DNA of 64,000 nucleotides from Bradyrhizobiaceae bacterium Ga0074131 (GTDB taxonomy: Bacteria; Pseudomonadota; Alphaproteobacteria; Rhizobiales; Xanthobacteraceae): positions 186,001 through 250,000 of the forward strand of contig LNEC01000011.1 of NCBI GenBank assembly GCA_001464035.1, written 5' to 3'. Both the position numbers and the translations under genes were made by a program. Under the pieces are notes generated by a model, which was not told the origin of the DNA, did no database searches, and saw only the letters and a list, made by a program, of their open reading frames with translations. This document shows positions 1 to 8,488 of this stretch, one piece after another. Every line of letters starts with the position of its first letter. Positions within the stretch are counted from its first letter, which is position 1.

Positions 1-450
1 GCCGATCAGGACCGTGATGCCGGCAAGCGCCACCGCCAGCGAGATCGCGCGCGCCGGCGACAGCCGCTCGCCCAGGATCGGCCATGCCAGCAGCGCCACC
101 CACACCGGAATCGAAATCCCGAGCACCGCGGCCTCGCTGGCATTGAGCCACAGCAGCGCCAGCCCCATGAAGGCGACCCAGCCGCCGATCGTCAGCATCG
201 ATACCAGCAGCAGCCGCGACCACATCGGCCGCGGCACCGCCAGACTCTGCCGCCGCGCCAGCGCAAACAGCGCCAGCGCCGCGGCGCCGATGATGCCGCA
301 CAGCCCGCGCGACGACAGCGGCGGCCACTCCGAGAGCAGGTTCTTCATGATCGGGAAGTTCAGTCCCCAGCCCACCGAGGTGACGGCGAGGAAGGTCAGG
401 CCGAGCGGCGAGATGCCGAACACCGCGCGCCTCGTTGGCAGAGCTTTCAT
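1..450 (-). CDS. EamA/DMT family transporter, C-terminal part cut by window edge
   Basis: The frame is open from an ATG at 450 to the left edge, so about 150 N-terminal residues are visible. The N-terminus (GLTFLAVTSVGWGLNFPIMK) is the usual first helix of a drug/metabolite exporter of the inner membrane. Its first half closely parallels the gene just upstream, which indicates a tandem duplication. The start overlaps the stop of that gene by four bases (ATGA), so the two are probably translated from one message. Substrate cannot be told from sequence; the family exports amino acids and other small metabolites. Confidence 0.85.
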   Translation of the reverse strand, partial: MKALPTRRAVFGISPLGLTFLAVTSVGWGLNFPIMKNLLSEWPPLSSRGLCGIIGAAALALFALARRQSLAVPRPMWSRLLLVSMLTIGGWVAFMGLALLWLNASEAAVLGISIPVWVALLAWPILGERLSPARAISLAVALAGITVLIG

Positions 451-1346
451 GACCGCGTCGCCAGCACCACGCCGGCCAGCGTGAACACCAGCGCGGCGAT
501 CTGGCCGAGGCCGAGCGGCTCCCCCAAGGCCACCGCGGATGCCGCGACGCCGATCACCGGCACCGCCATGGTGCCGATCGCCGCCACCGAGGCCGGCAGC
601 CGGGCGAGTGCGGCGAACCAGGCCACATAGGCCACGCAGAACTGGATGACGGTCGAATAGAACAGCAGGATCCAGCCGAGATGGGACAGCGCCATGATGT
701 CGGTGGTCTCGACCAGCCAGCCGACGATGGCGACCGGCAGGCAGCCGATCCCGATCTGCCAGGCGGCAGCCGACAGCGGCGGCAGATCGAGCGGCAGCTT
801 CTTCGCCAGCACCGTGCCGACGGCAAAGCCGACGGCGCCGCCGAGCGCCATGACGATTCCCGGCCATTTTTCCACGCTGGCCGCCAGACCATTGCCGCCC
901 ATGATCGAGGCGAGGCCGGCGAACGCCATCACAAGCGAAATCACCCGCAACAGATTGGGCCGCTCGCCGAGCACCGGCCAGGCCAGGATCGAGGCCCAGA
1001 TCGGCATGGTGTAGGCGATCAGCGCGGCCTCGCTGGCCGGCAGCCACAGCAATGCCAGCCCCATCAGCGCCATCCACAGCGCGACGTTGAGCATCGCCGC
1101 CAGCACCAGCCGCGGCCACATCGCGCGGGGCACGCGCAGGCTCTGGCCGGAGAACAGCGCCAGCAGCGCCAGCAGGCCGGCGCCGATCACGCCTGTCGTG
1201 CCGCGCATGGTCAGCGGCGGCAGCTCGTTCAGCAGGTATTTGGTCACTGGCCAGTTGAATCCCCAGCCGACCGAGGTGATGGCGAGGAACATCAGGCCCG
1301 CCGGCGTGATCGGCGCACGCGCGCCGGTCGGCTCTGCATCTGTCAT
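447..1346 (-). CDS. EamA/DMT family transporter
   Basis: A 299-residue protein with about ten hydrophobic helices arranged as two EamA repeats, the normal length and layout for the DMT superfamily. The N-terminal motif (TSVGWGFNWPVTKYLL) matches the paralogue downstream. It should sit in the inner membrane and export a small metabolite, but no residue identifies the substrate. It is the first gene of a two-gene unit with the partial exporter at 1-450, which it overlaps by four bases. The ATG at 1346 leaves no room for a longer N-terminus. Confidence 0.88.
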   Translation of the reverse strand: MTDAEPTGARAPITPAGLMFLAITSVGWGFNWPVTKYLLNELPPLTMRGTTGVIGAGLLALLALFSGQSLRVPRAMWPRLVLAAMLNVALWMALMGLALLWLPASEAALIAYTMPIWASILAWPVLGERPNLLRVISLVMAFAGLASIMGGNGLAASVEKWPGIVMALGGAVGFAVGTVLAKKLPLDLPPLSAAAWQIGIGCLPVAIVGWLVETTDIMALSHLGWILLFYSTVIQFCVAYVAWFAALARLPASVAAIGTMAVPVIGVAASAVALGEPLGLGQIAALVFTLAGVVLATRS

Positions 1347-1628
1347 GGGTAAATGGGACCAGAGGAATCGGCGGCACCATGCCGGTTATCCCGGCGTGAA
1401 GCCATGCGCCGGCGGGCATGCCTGCCCGGACATCCCAAGGCGGACGTGAGTCTTCCCGGAGCAACCCCAAACACGCCTCGAGGGCGCAAAATATAGTTGC
1501 CCTGTGAACAGCGGGGTGAAGCCCGATCCGCCTCGCCCCGGAAGATTTTTTCGCTTGGGAATCTCTGAGGACTCACTGATACTTGGGCCCATCAGAGCGG
1601 CCGGGCGGCCTCTGGTTTTCCCCAATTT

Positions 1629-1644
1629 GCACCATATTTAGTGT
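1629..1644. promoter_or_regulatory. NrdR-box-like site upstream of nrdJ
   Basis: GCACCATATTTAGTGT matches the NrdR consensus ACACTATATATAGTGT at 13 of 16 positions. NrdR represses ribonucleotide reductase genes, and the site lies just upstream of a plausible promoter for nrdJ. NrdR boxes usually occur as pairs about three helical turns apart, and no good partner is visible at that distance. A weaker AT-rich match (10 of 16) lies near 1485-1500. Confidence 0.55.
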
Positions 1645-1669
1645 TTGATTCAGGAACTCGTACTAATCC

Positions 1670-1698
1670 TTGACGGGCGCGATGGAGTCGGCCTAGTT
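1670..1698 (+). promoter_or_regulatory. candidate sigma-70-type promoter for nrdJ
   Basis: TTGACG at 1670-1675 and CTAGTT at 1693-1698 are separated by 17 bp, a reasonable housekeeping promoter for an alphaproteobacterium. It lies directly downstream of the NrdR-like box. If used, it would give nrdJ a leader of roughly 370 nt. Confidence 0.45.
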
Positions 1699-1705
1699 TT
1701 GGATC

Positions 1706-2013
1706 GTTCGGTGCCGGGTGGTTTTCAGTCCCGCCGAACGCTCCCTGACAGGGTTCCAGAATGACCATTCCGATCGCCCTGGGGGGCGCGGGGGATGGGT
1801 TTTCTTGCCCTGAATTCCCGGGAATTCTTCGGAAGAATTCAGGGGCTTTCAGGGCGACAAAAACCGGCCAAAATGGCCGGGGGGTGACGAAGCGGGGCGT
1901 TGAGACGACAGGATCGGTGTTCGCATCGATCCTGCGCGGAGAGAGCAGAGAGAACAGGCTGGATCCACCGGCCGCTGGCGGACGATCGAACCACCGAGGT
2001 GGCCGACGGTTCG
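1706..2013 (+). other. hairpin-rich untranslated leader ahead of nrdJ
   Basis: This stretch holds a series of inverted repeats. They are 1706-1739 (GTTCGG/CCGAAC with inner CGGG/CCCG), 1743-1753 (CCCT/AGGG), 1808-1844 (CCCTGAATTC/GAATTCAGGG, containing a 16-bp perfect palindrome at 1812-1827 and a 19-base one at 1822-1840), 1864-1880 (CCGGCCA/TGGCCGG with an AAA loop), 1909-1934 (CAGGATCG/CGATCCTG) and 1987-2013 (CGAACC/GGTTCG). The overlapping palindromes at 1808-1844 are mutually exclusive, as in a switch. No cobalamin-riboswitch B12 box was recognised. Confidence 0.5.
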
Positions 2014-2076
2014 CTCAAGGAAACAAGCCGGCGCCGCGGTGCAACGCGGTCCGGTCAACTCGAACGGGGCACGACC

Positions 2077-5000
2077 ATGCGAATCGAACGACGCAACACC
2101 ACCCAGGGCCAGTCACCCTATGCCGGCATTGATTTCAGATTGACGACATCCGAGATCCGCAACCCCGACGGCTCCGTGGTGTTCCGCCTGGAAAACGTCG
2201 AGGTGCCGGAGTTCTGGTCGCAGGTCGCCTCCGATGTCCTGGCCCAGAAGTATTTCCGCAAGGCGGGCGTCGCGGCCCGCCTGAAGAAGGTCGAGGAGGA
2301 GACCGTGCCGTCCTGGCTGTGGCGCTCGGTGCCTGACACCGAGGCGCTGGCCACCCTGCCCGAGGCCGAGCGCTATGTCAGCGAACTCTCGGCCCGGCAG
2401 GTGTTCGACCGCCTCGCCGGCTGCTGGACCTATTGGGGCTGGAAGGGCGGCTATTTTGCCAATTCCGAGGAGGACGCCCAGGCCTTCTTCGACGAGCTGC
2501 GCTTCATGCTCGCCAAGCAGATGGTGGCGCCGAATTCGCCGCAGTGGTTCAACACCGGCCTGCACTGGGCCTACGGCGTCGACGGCCCCGGCCAGGGCCA
2601 CTACTACGTCGATCCCTTCACCGGCAAGCTGACGAAGTCGAAATCGGCCTACGAGCATCCGCAGCCGCACGCCTGCTTCATCCAGGGCGTCAATGACGAC
2701 CTCGTCAACGAGGGCGGCATCATGGACCTGTGGGTGCGCGAGGCGCGCCTGTTCAAATACGGCTCCGGCACCGGCTCCAACTTCTCGCGGCTGCGCGGCG
2801 AAGGCGAACGGCTGTCCGGCGGGGGCCGCTCCTCGGGCCTGATGAGCTTTCTCAAGATCGGCGACCGCGCCGCCGGCGCCATCAAGTCGGGCGGCACCAC
2901 CCGCCGCGCCGCCAAGATGGTGGTGGTCGACGCCGATCACCCCGACATCGAGACCTATATCGACTGGAAGGTGAAGGAAGAGCAGAAGGTCGCCGCCCTC
3001 GTCACCGGCTCCAAGCTGAACCAGCGGCATCTGAAGGCCGTGCTGAAGGCCTGCGTCAACTGCGAGGGAAGCGGCGACGACTGCTTCGACCCCGAGAAGA
3101 ACCCTGCCCTGCGCCGCGAAATCAAACTCGCGCGCCGCGCCATGGTCGCCGACGGCATGATCAAGCGCGTCATCCAGTTCGCCAAGCAGGGCTACAAGGA
3201 GATCGATTTCCCGGTCTACGACACCGACTGGGATTCCGAGGCCTACCTCACCGTATCAGGTCAGAACTCCAACAACTCGGTATCCTTGAAGGACGATTTC
3301 CTCCGCGCGGTCGAGACCGACGGCGACTGGAACCTGATCGGACGCACCAGCAAGAAGATCACGAAAACTCTCAAGGCCCGCGACCTCTGGGAAAAAATCG
3401 GCCACGCCGCCTGGGCCAGCGCCGATCCCGGCCTGCACTTCAACACCACCATGAACGACTGGCACACCTGCAAGGCGTCGGGCGATATCCGCGCGTCCAA
3501 TCCGTGCTCGGAATACATGTTCCTGGACGACACCGCCTGCAACCTGGCCTCCGCCAACCTCATCACCTTCTACAACACCACGACCAAGCTGTTCGACGTC
3601 GCAGCTTACGAGCACCTCTGCCGGCTCTGGACCGTAGTGCTCGAAATCTCCGTGATGATGGCGCAGTTTCCATCGAAGGCGATCGCGGAGCTGTCCTACG
3701 AATTCCGCACCCTCGGCCTCGGTTTTGCGAACATCGGCGGCCTCTTGATGACCATGGGTCTGTCCTACGACTCCAAGGAAGGCCGCGCGCTGTGCGGCGC
3801 GCTGAGCGCGATCATGACCGGCACCAGCTACGCCACCTCGGCGGAGATGGCGAAAGAGCTCGGCCCCTTCCCCGGCTACAAGAAGAACGCCGGCCACATG
3901 CTGCGGGTGATCCGCAACCACCGCCGCGCCGCGCACGGCGAATCGCGCGGTTACGAGGCGCTAGCCGTCTCGCCGGTGCCGCTGGATTACGCCAGCGTGC
4001 CGCAGACCGAAATCGTCGAGCGCGCCAAGCACGCCTGGGACAGAGCGCTGGAACTGGGCGAGCTGCACGGCTACCGCAATGCGCAGACGACCGTGGTGGC
4101 GCCGACCGGCACCATTGGTCTCGTGATGGATTGCGACACCACCGGCATCGAGCCTGATTTCGCGCTGGTGAAATTCAAGAAGCTGGCCGGCGGCGGCTAC
4201 TGGAAGATCATCAACCGCGCTGTCCCAGAGGCGCTGCGCGCGCTCGGCTACCGCGAGAGCGACATCGCCGAGATCGAGGCCTATGCCGTCGGCCACGGCT
4301 CGCTCTCCAACGCGCCGGCGATCAACGTTTCCACCTTGAAAGCCAAGGGTTTTACGGACGAAGCCCTGGCCAAGGTGGAAGCCGCCCTCCCCACCGCGTT
4401 CGACATCAAGTTCGCCTTCAACAAGTGGACGTTTGGCGAGGATTTCCTGCGCACAACGCTGAACATCGCCCCGGAAGCCATTGCCGCCCCCGGCTTTGAC
4501 CTGCTCGCCGCGGTCGGCTTCTCCAAGCGCGAGATCGAGGCCGCCAACGTGCACATCTGCGGCGCGATGACGGTGGAAGGCGCCCCCCATCTGAAGGCCG
4601 AGCACTACAGCGTGTTCGACTGCGCCAATCCCTGCGGCAAGATCGGCAAGCGCTACCTCTCGGTGGAAAGCCACATCCGCATGATGGCGGCGTCGCAGCC
4701 GTTCATCTCGGGCGCGATCTCCAAGACCATCAACATGCCGAACGACGCCACGGTGGAGGACTGCAAGTCCGCCTATCTCCTGTCCTGGAAACTCGCGCTG
4801 AAGGCCAACGCGCTCTACCGCGACGGCTCGAAGCTGTCGCAGCCGCTGAACTCGCAGCTGATCAGCGACGACGACGAGGAAGAGGATGCCGTCGAAGCCT
4901 TCTACGACAAGCCGATGGCCGCGCGCACCGCGCAGCTCTCGGAAAAGGTCGTGGAGCGGCTGGTCGAGCGCATCATCGTGATGCGCGAACGCGAGAAGAT

Positions 5001-5850
5001 GCCGGACCGCCGCAAGGGCTATACCCAGAAGGCGGTGGTCGGCGGCCACAAGGTCTACTTGCGCACCGGCGAATATGACGACGGCCGGATCGGCGAGATC
5101 TTCATCGACATGCACAAGGAAGGCGCGGCGCTGCGCTCCTTCATCAACAATTTTGCCATCGCGGTGTCGCTCGGCCTGCAATACGGCGTGCCGCTGGAGG
5201 AGTATGTCGACGCCTTCACCTTCACCCGCTTCGAACCCGCGGGCCCGGTGCAGGGCAACGACTCAATCAAATACGCGACCTCGATCCTCGACTACGTGTT
5301 CCGCGAACTCGCGGTCAGCTACATGGGCCGCTTCGACCTCGCCCATGTCGATCCCAGCGAGTCCAATTTCGACGCCATGGGCAAGGGCGTCGAGGAAGGC
5401 AAGCCGCCGGAGCAGCCCAACAACAAGTACCTGTCGAAGGGCCTGACCCGCTCGCGCACCGACAACCTCGTGGTGATGCGCAGCTCTTCACCCTCCCCTG
5501 CAGGGGGAGGGTCGGCGAGCGACGCGAGCCGGGGTGGGGTGACTTCTTCCATCACCTCCCTCTCCTCCCACGGCCCGACCAGCCGCGCCTCCGACGCGGT
5601 GGAAGGCGCAGTGGCGCTGAAGCAGGAAGTAAGCCACGACCTGTCGCCGACGGAAAAACTGGAAGCGCTGCAATGGAGCAAGGCGGGCGCCGCCGCCCAG
5701 GCCGCGCCGTCCAAGGCCGAACGCCGGGCGGAGGCGAAGGCCAAGGGCTATGAGGGCGAGATGTGCGGCGAATGCGGGCATTTCTCGCTGGTGCGGAACG
5801 GGACGTGCATGAAGTGCGATACGTGCGGGAGCACGACTGGGTGTTCGTGA
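2077..5850 (+). CDS. nrdJ: adenosylcobalamin-dependent (class II) ribonucleoside-diphosphate reductase
   Basis: This cytoplasmic enzyme reduces ribonucleotides to deoxyribonucleotides using adenosylcobalamin as radical source. The 1257-residue product has the class II start ([20 protein letters not shown]), the active-site NPCSE motif with Cys near residue 477, and a C-terminal cysteine-rich tail (CGECGH...[13 protein letters not shown]) that fits the usual zinc/redox tail. The ATG at 2077 was chosen because this N-terminus is conserved; the frame is open further upstream, but that part is the structured leader. Residues about 1137-1156 are encoded by a palindromic repeat lying in frame (see the repeat at 5485-5546), between the catalytic body and the tail. 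The low-complexity region after it is also poorly conserved in character. A single gene with its own promoter and NrdR-like box. Confidence 0.96.
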   Translation: MRIERRNTTQGQSPYAGIDFRLTTSEIRNPDGSVVFRLENVEVPEFWSQVASDVLAQKYFRKAGVAARLKKVEEETVPSWLWRSVPDTEALATLPEAERYVSELSARQVFDRLAGCWTYWGWKGGYFANSEEDAQAFFDELRFMLAKQMVAPNSPQWFNTGLHWAYGVDGPGQGHYYVDPFTGKLTKSKSAYEHPQPHACFIQGVNDDLVNEGGIMDLWVREARLFKYGSGTGSNFSRLRGEGERLSGGGRSSGLMSFLKIGDRAAGAIKSGGTTRRAAKMVVVDADHPDIETYIDWKVKEEQKVAALVTGSKLNQRHLKAVLKACVNCEGSGDDCFDPEKNPALRREIKLARRAMVADGMIKRVIQFAKQGYKEIDFPVYDTDWDSEAYLTVSGQNSNNSVSLKDDFLRAVETDGDWNLIGRTSKKITKTLKARDLWEKIGHAAWASADPGLHFNTTMNDWHTCKASGDIRASNPCSEYMFLDDTACNLASANLITFYNTTTKLFDVAAYEHLCRLWTVVLEISVMMAQFPSKAIAELSYEFRTLGLGFANIGGLLMTMGLSYDSKEGRALCGALSAIMTGTSYATSAEMAKELGPFPGYKKNAGHMLRVIRNHRRAAHGESRGYEALAVSPVPLDYASVPQTEIVERAKHAWDRALELGELHGYRNAQTTVVAPTGTIGLVMDCDTTGIEPDFALVKFKKLAGGGYWKIINRAVPEALRALGYRESDIAEIEAYAVGHGSLSNAPAINVSTLKAKGFTDEALAKVEAALPTAFDIKFAFNKWTFGEDFLRTTLNIAPEAIAAPGFDLLAAVGFSKREIEAANVHICGAMTVEGAPHLKAEHYSVFDCANPCGKIGKRYLSVESHIRMMAASQPFISGAISKTINMPNDATVEDCKSAYLLSWKLALKANALYRDGSKLSQPLNSQLISDDDEEEDAVEAFYDKPMAARTAQLSEKVVERLVERIIVMREREKMPDRRKGYTQKAVVGGHKVYLRTGEYDDGRIGEIFIDMHKEGAALRSFINNFAIAVSLGLQYGVPLEEYVDAFTFTRFEPAGPVQGNDSIKYATSILDYVFRELAVSYMGRFDLAHVDPSESNFDAMGKGVEEGKPPEQPNNKYLSKGLTRSRTDNLVVMRSSSPSPAGGGSASDASRGGVTSSITSLSSHGPTSRASDAVEGAVALKQEVSHDLSPTEKLEALQWSKAGAAAQAAPSKAERRAEAKAKGYEGEMCGECGHFSLVRNGTCMKCDTCGSTTGCS
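5485..5546 (+). repeat. REP-like palindromic element inserted in frame inside nrdJ
   Basis: The block carries an inverted repeat (CACCCTCCCCTGCAGG, then GGGGGAGGGT) followed by GCGAGCGACGCGAGCC and GGGGTGGGGTGA. This is the layout of the short intergenic palindromes common in Bradyrhizobium and relatives, as I remember them. Here it is translated in frame as about 20 residues ([17 protein letters not shown] and flanks) near the NrdJ C-terminus without a stop. Confidence 0.65.
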
Positions 5851-6008
5851 GTTGACGCGAGGTAATCGTAAAGCGACGCTCTAATATAGAGTGTCGTGAC
5901 GTCGCCGCTCGGACGAAGGCTTATTACGGCAATGACAGGCGATGGCCCCTAGACATCCGAAAAATTCTGAGATCAGGGAAGCTTCCAACTCTCTACGGAG
6001 AGCGAGTC

Positions 6009-6629
6009 TTGATCTATGAGGTCGTTGACGACCACATACTCGACGACAAGGATGCAACGACCGAGCTTGTGAATGGCGCGGTCAAGATAACGGCAAAACG
6101 GTCCGTCGACCAGAAGGCAAGTTGGGGTGACGGTCGGGCTCGAATGACCCTTGCGCATGAACTTGGTCATGGAGTGATGCACGCCACCGAGGGCGTCATC
6201 GACAACCGCGTCACCGGCATAGGAGGAACAACCGAAATTTCGAAGACTCGCGCTTCAGAGTCGGCTGAGCATCAGGCAAAAGTTTTTGCATCTGAATTTC
6301 TTATCGATTTTGAAAGAGCACTGGAACTCGAGTCTCCCGAGGATATCTCTATGGAGTTCCTAATAAGCTCTGAAGCCGCAGAAATTTGTTTTGAACGCGT
6401 ACAATCTCAAATCGAGAGAACAGCGGCCGTAGCCCGGGTAAAGACTCTCAACGACGAATTTCAAAAGTCCATGCGGCCTCATCGCAGAAAACCAAGCTTT
6501 CTCGATATCCCCTGCGTGGCATGCAAAGAAGCTACCCTGATTCCTCTAGGGATAAAGGTACTGTGCGATTCATGCGGTTATGTCGGAGATCACCCTCAAA
6601 GTGGCGACCCCTCCAGCGACGCATGCTAA
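6009..6629 (+). CDS. ImmA/IrrE-family zinc metallopeptidase with C-terminal zinc ribbon
   Basis: The 206-residue product contains TLAHELGHGVMH at about residues 48-59, the HExxH zinc site of the ImmA/IrrE (DUF955) family. These peptidases cleave a partner repressor. A C-terminal CxxC...CxxC pair (CVACKE, then CDSCGY) looks like a zinc ribbon. The TTG at 6009 is preceded by GGAG at 5997-6000, the only good start in frame. However, the frame stays open back to 5856 and reads like protein (RRWPLDIRKILRSGKLPTLY), so the N-terminus may have lost its start codon. No DNA-binding domain is fused to it. The gene is AT-richer than its neighbours and sits right after nrdJ, which suggests acquisition. 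The substrate is unknown. Confidence 0.75.
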   Translation: MIYEVVDDHILDDKDATTELVNGAVKITAKRSVDQKASWGDGRARMTLAHELGHGVMHATEGVIDNRVTGIGGTTEISKTRASESAEHQAKVFASEFLIDFERALELESPEDISMEFLISSEAAEICFERVQSQIERTAAVARVKTLNDEFQKSMRPHRRKPSFLDIPCVACKEATLIPLGIKVLCDSCGYVGDHPQSGDPSSDAC

Positions 6630-6754
6630 GGACAATCGCTCCTCGCGCCGAAATATTTGATCTTAAGTCGAAATTCGCGACCACATAAGTCGAGGTTCTG
6701 CATCTTAGTACGGCTCATTTTCTGCGCTCGAAATATCAAACGTGAGACACGTAA

Positions 6755-7654
6755 ATGCCGACGAATACTAAGACGGAATCGAAGCGAGATAAGGTAAAAC
6801 TCTCCACGTTGGACATCCTGAAAAGCGTGTCTGTCGCCCTGCTAATTGCATTCCTACTTTATTGGTTTCCAATTCTAGCCGAACAGATCCTTCTGTCACC
6901 AGTCGAAATCAGCTATCGATATACGAGCCTATATAAGAATAATGGCTATTTGTTTTCAATAAAGAATTTCTCACGACGCCCAATCGATGAAGTCTCAATC
7001 TTCGTCGATTCATCCGACGGAGTTGGTGCCATTTCGCAAGATGGCGCCGTTGCTTTTGAAATTCTAAACACTTCTCGAACAAGTCAAATCAAGCTGAAGA
7101 CCATCCCGCCTGCCAAAGAGACGATTGTGTTCTTGGAGGTTCGAGCTCAGCTGTTTAGGGATCAAATTCGCACAAGTTCCAGCTCTACGATAACGTCCTT
7201 CAAAGATACAACATCCGCTGAGCGCCAATTTTGGGACCTTACCACATTTTTCAATTCTATTTTTACGGCTCTCGTCTATCTCGCATTCGCACTTACAATG
7301 ACGGTCCAACGAAAGCAGCTCGCTTCCGAGACCGAAGCACTCAGGGCGAAAGTAGAGGACCTTCAGAAAACCGCTCTGAGCGGTGTGGAGGACCTAAGAG
7401 CCCGATTGATGCGCACGCGTGTATATATGCAGAGACGCATAATTGTTTTAAACGAAGAGGTCGAAACATGGCGCCGCTTTTTTCGCGCAATTTATTCATC
7501 TGTATTTTCGGGTAAGAACGAGTCCGAATATGCTCTTGAAGCAATCTTAAAGGCGTCAGGAGTAAAGATGACAAAGAGACTTCGGGAGTACAGCGAAAAT
7601 GAGTTTCTCGAAATTCTGGATGCTAACGAAATTGCGTCTAAAAAAAATCTGTAG
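6755..7654 (+). CDS. uncharacterised membrane protein with two TM helices and a coiled coil
   Basis: Not recognised. The 299-residue product has a hydrophobic helix at about 26-46, an extracytoplasmic-looking beta-rich stretch, a second helix at about 168-188, and a charged segment at about 190-245 with coiled-coil character (RKQLASETEALRAKVEDLQK). The C-terminus is lysine-rich and cytosolic-looking. Like the peptidase before it, the gene is AT-rich with codon use unlike the surrounding chromosome. The two are 125 bp apart on the same strand and may have arrived together. The gene ends exactly where a palindromic repeat begins. The ATG at 6755 is the first plausible start. Confidence 0.7.
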   Translation: MPTNTKTESKRDKVKLSTLDILKSVSVALLIAFLLYWFPILAEQILLSPVEISYRYTSLYKNNGYLFSIKNFSRRPIDEVSIFVDSSDGVGAISQDGAVAFEILNTSRTSQIKLKTIPPAKETIVFLEVRAQLFRDQIRTSSSSTITSFKDTTSAERQFWDLTTFFNSIFTALVYLAFALTMTVQRKQLASETEALRAKVEDLQKTALSGVEDLRARLMRTRVYMQRRIIVLNEEVETWRRFFRAIYSSVFSGKNESEYALEAILKASGVKMTKRLREYSENEFLEILDANEIASKKNL

Positions 7655-7741
7655 CCCGTGGGATGGGTGGAGCGAAGCGATACCCATCAATCGGTGTTCT
7701 AGCCTCGATGGGTTTCGCAAAGGGCTGAACCCATCCTACTG
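7651..7741. repeat. Bradyrhizobium-type palindromic intergenic repeat
   Basis: It contains GGATGGGT, GCGAAGCGATACCCATC, GATGGGTTTCGC and ACCCATCCTAC, an alternating set of GATGGGT/ACCCATC arms that can fold on itself. It overlaps the stop codon of the preceding AT-rich gene and marks the return to chromosome-like composition. Confidence 0.65.
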
Positions 7742-7779
7742 TCCTTTTCCGCAGCCGGCGCAAATGCTATGTTGCCGAC

Positions 7780-7980
7780 ATGACCACCGCCGAAGACATC
7801 GAGAACGCCGTCGAGCAGCTTGCGCCGCGCGAGCTGGTGCGATTTCGTGCCTGGTTCGAGGCCTTCGACGCCCGGCAATTCGACGCCGCGATTGAGCGGG
7901 ACATCGGCGCCGGCAAGCGGGATGCCCATGCGGAAGAGGCTCTCGCCGCACATCGCGCCGGGCGCTCGCGCGATTTGTGA
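7780..7980 (+). CDS. antitoxin of a RelB/RelE-like pair
   Basis: A 66-residue acidic/helical protein (MTTAEDIENAVEQLAPRELV...) of the kind found upstream of RelE/ParE-fold toxins in alphaproteobacteria. It should bind and neutralise the toxin encoded next and repress the promoter of the pair. Its stop overlaps the GTG start of the toxin frame (GTGA at 7977-7980), the usual coupled layout. The toxin is broken by a frameshift, so this antitoxin is probably an orphan now. Assignment rests on size, context and general resemblance, not on a diagnostic motif. Confidence 0.65.
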   Translation: MTTAEDIENAVEQLAPRELVRFRAWFEAFDARQFDAAIERDIGAGKRDAHAEEALAAHRAGRSRDL

Positions 7981-8188
7981 GGCATTCCACTTCACCAAAA
8001 TTCTGGGCCGCCTACGAGGCTTTGTCGCTTCCGGTTCGAAAGCTGGCCGACGCGAATTTTGAGCTTCTGAAACGCGATCCGCGCTATCCATCTCTGCAGT
8101 TCAAGAAAGTCGGACGTTACTGGTCGGTTCGGGTCGGCTAGGCTACGGTGCCCTCGCCGTTGAAACGGATGGCGGTTATGTCTGGCTC
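7977..8188 (+). pseudogene. RelE/ParE-type toxin broken by a one-base deletion
   Basis: From GTG at 7977 the frame reads HSTSPKFWAAYEALSLPVRK, then LLKRDPRYPSLQFKKVGRYW and SVRVG, then meets TAG at 8139-8141 after 54 residues. In the family the text continues GLxYRALAVE...W. Here LGYGALAVETDGGYVWL is found immediately after the stop in the next frame (8138-8188), so one base was lost within the glycine codon at about 8136-8138. The remaining C-terminal part of the toxin is missing. The remnant is antisense to the 3' end of the DUF5615 gene, which suggests a recombination junction near 8190. A toxic product is not expected. Confidence 0.7.
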
Positions 8189-8488
8189 TCGATCGTCGAG
8201 CGCCCTTTCGAACAGGCCGGCCTGATGCAGCCGCAGGTCCCTGGGCGCCTGGGGCATGAGGATCACGAGACCCGGATGAACTGCCAGGTTGGCGTGCTGC
8301 TTGAGAAAGTCCCGGCGGTTGAGGGTGACGATGATGTAGTCGTTCTCGACCGCGAAGGGCACCAGATTCCAGTCCTGCCAGCCGCCCTTGCCGATATGCG
8401 GGACGTAGTCGGCCTCATGGCCGCGCGCCTTCGCGGTCGCGACAAGATCGCCACTGAGACACTCGTCGATGAGAAAGCGATCCTTCAA
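8138..8488 (-). CDS. DUF5615 PIN-like protein, probable toxin of a DUF433/DUF5615 pair
   Basis: The product (116 residues from TTG at 8488) starts DRFLIDECLSGDLVATAKAR, the acidic N-terminal motif of DUF5615 PIN-like proteins. These are predicted nucleases paired with DUF433 antitoxins, as in the mycobacterial VapBC45 pair. The TTG overlaps the DUF433 stop (TTGA at 8488-8485), so I prefer it over the GTG at 8521, which would give a longer overlap. An internal acidic motif (TLNRRDFL) fits the fold. The last dozen residues are antisense to the RelE remnant, so the C-terminus may be recombined. Confidence 0.78.
   Translation of the reverse strand: MKDRFLIDECLSGDLVATAKARGHEADYVPHIGKGGWQDWNLVPFAVENDYIIVTLNRRDFLKQHANLAVHPGLVILMPQAPRDLRLHQAGLFERALDDREPDITAIRFNGEGTVA

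Noticed and set aside
1706..2013. Cobalamin riboswitch before nrdJ
   Set aside because: No B12-box sequence found by eye; class II reductase genes also do not need B12-repressive switches.
1900..2076. Longer nrdJ start upstream of 2077
   Set aside because: The frame is open but the sequence is the hairpin leader and does not resemble NrdJ, whose conserved N-terminus begins at 2077.
2730..4157. Long open frames inside nrdJ in other frames and on the other strand
   Set aside because: High-GC shadow frames of arginine/alanine-rich composition with no family resemblance; the nrdJ frame explains the region fully.
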